From contig NC_135361.1 of assembly GCF_051622035.1 (NCBI RefSeq), positions 30,867,205 through 30,931,204 of the forward strand: a stretch of DNA of 64,000 nt, read 5' to 3'. Origin of the DNA: Arctopsyche grandis. Taxonomy: Eukaryota > Arthropoda > Insecta > Trichoptera > Hydropsychidae. This document shows positions 56,227 through 64,000 of this stretch, one piece after another (the stretch's first letter is position 1; the number at the start of each line of letters is the position of its first letter). The translations under genes were made by a program, and so were the position numbers. Below the pieces are notes generated by a model. That model ran no database searches, was not told the DNA's origin, and saw nothing but the letters and a program-made list of their open reading frames with translations.

Positions 56227-56547
56227 AAAAAAATGCATAATATTTTCAATTAATGTTAATCGAAAATCGGGATTTTGGGGAGGGGGCCCCTATCCTATAT
56301 TTCTATATACATGGATGTGTGGATGGAAACTGTTTAAAATTGTGTATTTAAATCTTACTATATCGTCGAAGTATAATCAAATGTTATTTTTAAAGTATGA
56401 ACTTAATTTAAATCACTGGTTGATGATGAGTTAATTTAATAAAAAGTTATTTAATTTTACTGAGGGCCCATATTTTCTAACAGATAGTGGGGCCCACATG
56501 CCATCGGGCATGTTCGCTTGTATGGCCAGTCCGCCACTGCGCATATA

Positions 56548-57468
56548 ATCTTAGTAATGCAGGCGACGACTAACAGTACATACAACGTCTTTTGCGGAAC
56601 TTTCTTTTAAAACATCCAGTCGACACTGAATAGCTCGTCCAAAGTATGTATGGAATTTCTTGGATATGGTTTCAATACACATTTATATGAATGATTTTCT
56701 ATCAAATCTAGTAAAATGAAATTTTTTTATATATTTCGATTTTTGATATATTTGTATACATATTTATCAATAAACTTTGGAAAAAATCAGCTTAAATTTG
56801 ATTTATTAGATTTTGAAAAATCCTATAGAATTATATTTTGATTTCTGTTTCAGGTTCAACATTTAATTAAAAGAATCTTGCGGAATCTAAGATCGTCATA
56901 GAGGAAATTGAATTTGGAAATTGTATTTGGCATCCAGGTATGCACATATCAATCCATATATGTTAAATATATTATGTATGTATATGCAGGATTTAGTTTT
57001 CAAACCCAGAAGATTGTATTATATATTGCATTGTGTATTTATTTATTATATATATTATATTTATTATTATGTATTTGTTTATTGTATATGTATTGGCATG
57101 CTTGGGTCGAGTGTACGTGTATGTGTCAGGGTTTTCAACAGGTCTTTTTTCAAGAGAATATGTCCTCTTTTTTAATAATTCTTTTATTCTCTCTCTCTGT
57201 TTTCAAATTTATTCATTTATTTTATTTAATCAATCATGCACGCTCATCTTAACAGATTACTCGAATGCGACGAGTGTGATATACAGATTAAAAATTCTAA
57301 ATTCTATATAAGGTACATAATTATTAATTCTTCTTCTTCTAATGCCGAATCCGTATTCGGACGTAGGCGACTACCATGGGCAAACATCGTTTATGGCCCG
57401 TGCGAATTCTTCCCTATCATGGACAAGCCAAAATAACTTTTCGAGAACGAGTCCCATCCATGACCTGA
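56548..57468. other. No supported gene
   Basis: AT-rich. Overlapping hydrophobic frames at 56908-57311 are composed of Tyr/Ile/Leu-rich low-complexity text with no family motif. Confidence 0.4.
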
Positions 57469-58094
57469 TCAGTTCCGGAGCCAAGAGAGCTTCTTTCTCC
57501 CAAGCCACCGTTTGCCTTCTATTTTCCCTTCTATGATTGTTTGTAGAAGGCGATATTTGGGGCCGCGAATAATGTGGCCAAAGTATTCCATCTTACGGCA
57601 CTTCACCGTGTCAAGAAGCTCTCTCTTTTTATGAAGAAGCTGGAGGACTGTTTCGTTTCTTACATGCTCCTTCCACGAGATCTTTAGCATCCTCCGGTAA
57701 CACCACATTTCAAAGGACTCTATCCTGTTCATGGATGCCACCAACAGCGTCAACGTTTCGCATCCGTACAGCAACACCGACCAAACATACGAGTGCAGGA
57801 CTCTTAAACGCAATTTCATAGACAACCTTCGACAACATAAAACATTTTCCATTTCTTGCTATTTCGATCCTTCTTCTTATCTCCATTTCGGAACTGACGT
57901 CCGTATTGATCATTGCTCCTAGGTATTTGTATTGTTCGACCTGTTCAATCTTTTTCCGCGCACACTCAGGTTTAATGGATCCGTCTTTTCTTTACATATT
58001 ACCATTGATTTTATCTTGTTGATATTAATAGACAGACCCCATTTTTGACATGAATGATCGATTGCGATCAATAACGATTGTAGGTCTTCGGCAC

Positions 58095-59000
58095 TGTTAT
58101 ATCTACATAAGTCTTTATTTGTTTTATGTTAGCTGTATTCTATTCCCACGACCTTAAAATCAATCTGCGAGACGAATCATGTTTCCCCCAAAAATATCAA
58201 AGCCCTTCTTAAGCCTGCACAACAAATTGCGTGCTTCTACTCAACCATTTCTCGATACATTCAAGACACATATGTTAACACTAAAAATATCGTTTTTCAA
58301 TTAACTTTATCGCTTTTCTGCATTATTCCCACGACTCTTAATCCGCACAACGAATTGCGTGAAATCTACCCTCAAGGGATACATATGCAAACACTAAAAA
58401 TATTGTCTTTAATTAGTTTACCAGCATTTTTCACACGACTCGACTCGAATCGTATTCCCTCAAAAACCCTTTTAAAGCTGCGTAACTAATTGTGTGAAAA
58501 CCATTTCTCGATACACTCAAGGGTCAAAGTATTAAAGTCTTAAGATATTGTTTTACTTAACTCGAGTTCCCCCCTATTTTATCACGAACTATGATTGGTC
58601 CAAATTGTTACGTTTATTAAATATATACTTATGTTAAACATATGGAAGATCACTTGCGATCAAACTCTCTTACTTAACACTTGCGATCGAGCCGTCTCTT
58701 ACTTATCACTTGCGATCAAACACTCTTACTTATAACTTGCGATCGAGCCGTCTCTTACTAATCACTGACTAACAATTGAACCGTCTAACTAGTGACTCGC
58801 GATTAGACGACTTAACTAGTAAACTACTAACTAGTAACGTGTAATACTAACTAATCTCGTGTATACTTACTACTATTAAAGAAGATAATCATCTTATAAA
58901 ATAAAGTGAGTTTTATTTACGGAGTAGCGTTCCGCAAAAACGCTTGGTGGCAGCGGAAATATTAATAACAACAAAATACACATCACCCACGAATGTAACA
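58095..59000 (+). mobile_element. Solo LTR of a second LTR family
   Basis: Starts TGTTATATC and ends ATGTAACA, with the perfect 4-bp duplication GCAC (58091-58094 and 59001-59004). 906 bp. Inside are three diverged units with CCCACGAC/..CAACGAATTGCGTG../..TCTCGATAC(A/C)TTCAAG text and a block of ACTTGCGATC(A/G)A repeats at 58650-58790. AATAAA at about 58899. Its removal rejoins the reverse-transcriptase text FADDRAILTES with AEDLQSLL. Confidence 0.85.
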
Positions 59001-59625
59001 GCACTCTCAGTCAATATTGCCCTATCATCAGCGAAACGGATATTATTTATAATTTCGCCGCCTATTCTTACTCCTATTCGACTATCGACTGCCTGGTTGA
59101 ACACCATTTCCGAATACAGATTGAAGAGCATGAGCACAATACACATCCCTGCCGTACCCCTCTACGAATTTCTACTTTTTCGGTTTCCAAGTCTTCAACC
59201 TTCACGACAGCAAATTGGTTCCAATATACATGTAGGTTCTTCAAAAAAGTGATATCCTGTGCATCTATCCCAGTTTGGTTTAGTGCATGGATTTATTTGT
59301 CATGTTCCACTCAATCAAATGCCTTTTCGAAGTGGATGAAACAGACGTTTATCCTTTTTTTGAATTCCCTATACTTTTGTAGGAGTACAATCATGCTGAA
59401 CAACGCTTCCCTTGTTCCCAATCCTCCTCTGAATCCAAATTGTGAATCACTTATCATACTTTCGCACTTACGCCTTATTATCTCTTGGATGATTTTAAGG
59501 GTGTGGCTCATTAAACTTATCAATCTATAGTCATTGCAGCCGGTTGGCCTATTTTTTTTTGGTAAGAGAATAAATGTCGACTGCAACCATTATTGATGGA
59601 TTTTACCAGTTTCATATATTTGATT

Positions 59626-59892
59626 TTTTCATCGACTTTAGAGAGTCTTTAATTAAAATTATGTATTAGATGTATTATGAGCATTTATAAGAATTGTAAA
59701 TAGGTTTTTGAGCTCTTTTTCCTATTATGCTGTACATTAACATTAGAATAATATAATACTACGATTACTAACCAAATTAAATTAAATTGTAAAATAGAAA
59801 GTTATCAGTACATCAGTAGCTATTAAAATAGATATAACATGTATTTTGAATATAATTTCGTAATAATAAAAAGCATTTAAAAATCAAAAAAA
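59626..59892 (+). mobile_element. Jockey 3' end, 5'-truncated copy
   Basis: Perfect 12-bp target duplication ATATATTTGATT (59614-59625 and 59893-59904). Matches the 3' UTR of the element at 36.2-40.3 kb: ATCGACTTTAGAGAGTCTTT, TTTTTGAGCTCTTTTTCCTA, AATAGCTA...ATAATAAAAAGCATTTAAAA. It is inserted within the old LINE remnant. Confidence 0.92.
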
Positions 59893-60464
59893 ATATATTT
59901 GATTGAATAGTTTCGTCAGTATTCGAATGCCTTCTTCATCCAATAATTTTAATAATTCTACAGGAATAGAATCCTTTCCTGGAGTTTTTTTTTTATTTTT
60001 GGCCTTTTTAATTGCATTTTCAACCTCAGATTGTAATATACTCAGACTTGAAATCCTTCCCTTATTTCTGGTTCAGTACGTTGTGTTTGAAAATTTTCAT
60101 CTATATATTCCTTCCAAATGTTACATTTTTAGCCGTATTGCTTGCAAATTTTCCATCTTTTTTTATCAAATAGATTGTGTTGTTGCTGTTTTTATTAATG
60201 ACACCACTAACAATCTCTATTTGTTTGTGTATGTTGAAATGATCATGTATTTTTTCCATTGTCTTTATTTCATTTCATTTTTCCTTCTCCTTCTCTTTCG
60301 CTTCTTTTATTTTTTTTTGCGAAACAAGCTGTGCTATTCCACACAACTTTATCTGATTCAAACAGAATTCAGGACCAACAAGTTTTTTTTCTCGATTTAT
60401 GTACATGCATAAATAAAAGTCAACCATTTTGGTGAATTATAATAATCTGTCTTAAAGTGACAAA

Positions 60465-61375
60465 TATATTTATACTTTATCTATGTACGTAGTAACAATA
60501 GATGAAGTTTTGTGATCATGCGAAAATTCGAACTCGAGATTTTGACTGATTCGAACACCGATCACGTTTTCATGATCTAGAAAAAAATGTGTGTGTGTGT
60601 CTGTGTGTCTTTGTATTTTGGGGATTTATTGAACACCGTTAGTCCTATCGAAATGAAATTTAGTATCGGTTACTGAAATTCTTATCCAAACGACTTAAAT
60701 TGTTTTCAAATTTTTAAGTTGACTGGAAATGGTACCTCCCCTTATAACATACATAAGTTTTTGAATTCAATTGTCTCCCAAACCGCTAACTGAATCGGAC
60801 TGAAATTTTTTTACAGGTAATAGAAATAATAATTTTTATAACTTTATATTTTTTTAATATTTTTATCTGAACCGGAAGTAGTACTTTTACTCTAGAGAAT
60901 TGAGGTTTTTTTTATGTTTTTTTCAGAAACCTTTTCGTTTATTGAACTGAAATTTTATATCTAAAAATCAAGCGTAATACCAAGCTATGTATAAAATTTG
61001 GTAAGAACTCCTCAACCGTAAGTGGCAGTTTGCTCTTGTTCGATTTTTCTTCAATTATTTTTTTCGATCCCTTAAACATGTGTGTTCTTCACGAAAAAAA
61101 TTCAAGAATAATTATTGTATTAATGTGATGAAAATAAAAAAAAACACTAAATTTAATAAACCGGAAGTGGGATTTTTTCCTCTTAGAAAGGTCAAAAATA
61201 TTGCCGCCTCGATTTTGTCCACACCCCTGATCGTATCAAGCTGAAAATTTATATTTGTATTTTTTATGTGCTAACTTAGAGCTAATTAGGTTTAGGTCAG
61301 AATTCGTAAACCGGAAGTTTTATTTAATTATTTCATTTTTACCTTTTAGCTTCGATTTATTAAAAATAATTGTGT
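60465..61375 (-). repeat. CTTCCGGTT family, near-complete copy (reverse)
   Basis: The plus strand begins ACTTTATCTATGTACGTAGT, then AACAATAGATGAAGTTTTGT, and proceeds through CACGTTTTCATGATC, a TG microsatellite, GAACCGGAAGTAGTACTTTT, AAACCGGAAGTGGGATTTTT and CGTAAACCGGAAGTTTTATT. About 0.9 kb. A small forward fragment (GAAGAGCACACATGTTTAAA) is at 61580-61615. Confidence 0.82.
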
Positions 61376-61615
61376 ATAGGTTGTATACTTTAATGTATAA
61401 TTAATATATGTATAAAAAAATATGCCAGCTCGGACATATGCGGACGTGGAAAGTTTTGGCCCAATAAAACACAAAATATCTAAAATTATTGATAAAAATG
61501 ATTCTTATACAAATACAATATACAACTCTTATACAAAAATGACTCTTATACAAAATACAAATATACTTGATTTGTTTCGTGAAGAGCACACATGTTTAAA
61601 GGGTCGAAAAAAATA

Positions 61616-62540
61616 GTGTTCTCTTGTTATCATGCCGAATGGTCTTAAATCAAGATTGTCAGCGATGCTGTTTTCAATAGATAGAGTTCCCAAACTGGAA
61701 AGTCTATATTGTGATATTGTAGACCGGGGATAAGTTTTAATTAATTGAAGTTTCGAAAAACTTCGTTCACCACTACAGTTATAGATAATGTTGGCATTAT
61801 TCGCATATCAACCCAAATGTTCGGATATAATTCTTGTAAATTATGTCGTTTTGTGAAATTTAAATGAGTGGATTAATTTTACCTTGAATTTTATTTGAAC
61901 TATAGGCTTTTAAACTAATATGTTCATTACTAATAATATCAGATTTTGAATTCGCGGTAAGCTTAATTTGAAGATCGACACAATATTTATGAAGTTCATC
62001 TCTTTCCGGTAGATTGTTTACAAAATACAAAAACCCCCACGTCTTCGGATATTCGTTCTGCTCAATCTTTCTTTCAGTGACACTAATGTTGTATCTAAGA
62101 GAGGATTAAAAAACTCAGTCTCTAACTGTCTCTTGGGACAAATGATTATTACAAAAAAAAAATGATTATTAATTGTTTAAATACCGGCTCCATTTGTAAT
62201 TACGCTGCTAAATCTTTAGCTGTGATTATAGTTTTTTTTTAAAACAGTTTTTCTATAATCACTCAAAAAAATAAACAACATTTTTTCCATCAGCTTCAGA
62301 TAGAACGTTTATTTTGAAAAGAACATCGTACCAAACAACTAATAAAACAAGAAATCTGAAATCTTTTAATTGTTCCGCTAATGTGGTTGCTTCATGAGCT
62401 ACACCTAAATCCATTCTTTAAGTTTCAGATAAAGTAATAAAAGTATCGTGAACGTCAGCAATTTGATAACGAACTGCTTTGACGCTATTTTCGCTTGTCA
62501 GATAATTATTTTAAGGAATATAATTGCACGTGATCAGTTA
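61616..62540 (-). pseudogene. hAT transposase remnant (ZMYM1-like type)
   Basis: Minus-strand text in broken frames: VRYQIADVHDTFITLSET, then MDLGVAHEATTLAEQLKDFR, FLVLLVVWYDVLFKINVLSE, ADGKNVVYF, TLVSLKERL, NERSFSKLQLIKTYLRS-type text near 61790-61750, and LGTLSIENSIADNLD with RPFGMITRE near 61700-61630. This is the order of the large hAT transposases annotated in animals as zinc finger MYM-type 1-like or DUF4371 proteins, ending in the hAT dimerisation helix. Stops and deletions make it inactive. The stretch 61800-61990 is shared with the small hAT at 1195-1650. Transposon termini for this copy were not fixed. Confidence 0.62.
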
Positions 62541-62635
62541 GAATCTTCCAGCGATATATTGAAGCTGAAAATAGTGTAAACAATCTTTGGAGAATATAGG
62601 AAGAGCTTTGCGATGTTACAGAAGGGTGACCGGAA

Positions 62636-62735
62636 AGGTGGCCTAAGCGAGGTTCGCACCCTCGATAAGTCGCCTATTGTGAACGCACCGTAGAAAAACT
62701 CGCCTAAGCGAGGTACACTGAGAGGGGGTAACACT
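62636..62735 (+). repeat. Short GC-rich direct repeat upstream of a coding region
   Basis: The phrase GCCTAAGCGAGGT occurs at about 62641 and 62702, separated by GCACCCTCGATAAGTCGCCT and GTGAACGCACCG. It lies within 110 bp of the open frame that follows. Function not known. Confidence 0.6.
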
Positions 62736-62746
62736 AACGGAAAATA

Positions 62747-64000
62747 TTGAATCAATTTAGCAAAAAGGTTACTGACATAAACGAGCTTGCGGAAACTATA
62801 GGAATAGGTGTAAACTATTTCTCCCTTGTTGGTGGAGTAGTGAAACTATTGAAGGATCCTCTGAGTATTCCGTTTGAAAAATACAATAAGGGCAATAGCT
62901 ATTCGTATGCTGATCTTGCTTATAGTTTTCAAGAATTCAAACAGGACGGCAGGGCTTTGTTCGTGAAGATTGGTATCGAGGTGTTCAAAAGTTTCGAACA
63001 CCAATTCATGGGTGTCACCACAAAACATGGACATCGTACAGCTATGATGAGACTCGGAAAGGATGCAGCTCAGAGATTTCTAAATTTTATGAAAAAAAAC
63101 GAAGAGAAAATTAAAAAAAATGAACCAGAAGAAAGAAATCAAATGGATGGAAAAGAAGGAAATTCGTCTGAAGAATTGCCGAAAATGATTTTGATAGCAC
63201 TCAATGTTATTAATGGTAAATCCAAATTATTAATGAAATCTCATTACGAATTTTCCAAGAAAACGAACAACATTACATCTAGTGCTGTTGCAATAATTGG
63301 CATGGAAACAAATTTCGACATAAATTTTAAAAGCGATACGTCCAAAGCCCAATCATGGAAAACATACGAATTGTATGAGAAAGCTGGAATAATTAAGATA
63401 GAAAATGGCAACGAATTCAAATTTTACTATCGAAATTCGGTGGATTGCACAAAATATTTCTATCGCCAACTTTTGGTGAAATTTTAGGAAAGGAGTATTT
63501 GGAAACTCTTGATCCACCTGAATCTCCATTCAAATATACTGAAGACAAAATATATGAAGAACACGAAGTATTAATACTTCGTAAAATTAATGATAATGAT
63601 GAAGGTTTTTTTCGAAAAGCATCGTTAGAAATACTCGAAGAATTGAAGAGAGATATTCAAAGCAATACTGATATCTTAAATAGTGAAGACAAAAAACAGA
63701 TAATAGAAGATATAAGCAATCATATCGTATCGATTCAAAGCGAGTTGAAAGAATATATAAGTGAAGATGGCGATAAAACGAGAAATTTTCTTGGGGAAGA
63801 TTTAAAAAAAATTGACGGAAAGTTAGATGCCTTGGGATCGAATATTAACGTTGATTTAATACAAATTTCATATAAATATTCTATGATAATAGAAGATACC
63901 GCATCGATTAAAAGCAAATTAATAAAAATAGACGAAAAATTAGATGCCTCGAAATCGGATTATAGCGTTGATAAAGACCCAATGTCATTTGGGGTATTCG
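62747..64000 (+). CDS. Unrecognised intronless coding region, partial, one frame break
   Basis: First frame 62747-63487 (246 codons). No ATG opens it: the first codon after the upstream stop is TTG, and an acceptor-like CAATTTAG ends at 62760, so it may be an internal or last exon beginning there. The first third has a hydrophobic stretch IGIGVNYFSLVGGVVKLL, then a basic/helical region (HGHRTAMMRLGKDAAQRFLN) and a charged linker. Then come SSAVAIIGMETNFDINF and SWKTYELYEKAGIIKIENGN. At about 63455-63480 the frame changes by one base; the protein text resumes PTFGEILGKEYLETLDPPES and stays open to the window end (about 175 more codons), Lys/Glu/Ile-rich and coiled-coil-like with a repeat KKIDGKLDALGSN / IKIDEKLDASKSD. 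I recognise no family. The frame break may be a sequencing error or a disabled gene. Confidence 0.6.

Larger units (their letters stand above)
54569..56539. mobile_element. hAT element, outer of a three-level nest
   Basis: Perfect 14-bp TIR CAGTGGCGGACTGG ... CCAGTCCGCCACTG with a perfect 8-bp target duplication CGCATATA (54561-54568 and 56540-56547). Non-coding. Subtracting the inner element leaves about 0.6 kb. Confidence 0.93.
57469..60412 (-). pseudogene. Old LINE ORF2 remnant, broken by two insertions
   Basis: Read on the minus strand, pieces follow the order of a LINE reverse transcriptase: LQSEVENAIKKAKNKKTPGK, then SIPVELLKLLDEEGIRIL (about 60050-59910); after a Jockey insertion, FILLPKKNRPTGCNDYRLIS, then SQFGFRGGLGTREALFSM and FIHFEKAFD (59586-59311); NNIRFADDRAILTES with the FADD site (about 59060); after an LTR insertion, AEDLQSLLIAIDHSCQKWGL, then SININKIKSM (about 58090-57990); then SVLLYGCETLTLL, FEMWCYRRMLKISW, KMEYFGHIIRG and KKLSWLRN (57800-57470). 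Stops and shifts are common, so it is inactive. Lineage as in the fragment at 228-835, commonly called RTE-like in insects. Confidence 0.82.

Noticed and set aside
56908-57311. Overlapping hydrophobic frames as a membrane gene
   Set aside because: Three overlapping frames of low-complexity text, no splice structure, no resemblance to the membrane family.

Overview
The window is AT-rich eukaryotic DNA, most likely from an insect. Reasons: small phase-conserved introns of about 65-115 bp with GT..AG ends, Jockey-type and CR1-like LINEs, hAT, Tc1 and piggyBac-like remnants, a tRNA-headed SINE, and abundant ATGTATGTACATA-like simple sequence. I cannot name the species. No rRNA, tRNA, CRISPR or bacterial-type operon is visible.

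Host genes. The clearest host content is a dispersed cluster of paralogous small multi-pass membrane protein genes. Each has five coding exons with the same intron phases (0,1,0,1) and a product of 162-177 residues: plus strand at 14466-17345 and 25779-28414, minus strand at 33024-33977 and 44434-47121. A decayed relative sits near 1.76-2.66 kb, and an exact partial copy of the second gene at 34767-35086. The minus-strand member at 33.0-34.0 kb carries an N-terminal FDLKTGSLIIGWL segment recalling insect LAPTM4/DUF4728-type four-pass proteins. At the right edge (62747 to window end) is an unrecognised, apparently intronless coding region with a coiled-coil-like C-terminal part and one frame break. 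A BTB-BACK (kelch-like) pseudogene lies at 6.88-7.3 kb.

Mobile DNA fills most of the rest. Left third (0-24 kb): LINE fragments, solo LTRs, a hAT inside an LTR, a Helitron-like N-terminal fragment, a 5'-truncated CR1-like LINE on the minus strand (8356-11037), a Tc1 remnant, a 3 kb composite with a 300-bp tandem array and a fold-back, and a GC-rich array embedded in an interspersed element. Middle (24-43 kb): a piggyBac-like MITE, a hAT nested inside another hAT inside an intron, a 1473-bp identical duplication, a second CR1-like LINE, a nearly intact Jockey element (36241-40307) and a 2-kb palindrome. Right third (43-62.5 kb): further hATs (including hAT in hAT with a third repeat inside), repeated copies of a CTTCCGGTT-containing family, a solo LTR, and an old LINE broken by both an LTR and a truncated Jockey.

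How it fits together: the membrane-protein genes keep their exons while transposons pile up in and between their introns, so the locus reads as a tandem or dispersed gene family being spread apart by transposable elements. Many insertions can be placed to the base by their target-site duplications: 4 bp for LTRs, 8 bp for hATs, 9-12 bp for LINEs, TTAA for the piggyBac-like element. All family names are from reading motifs; no database search was run.
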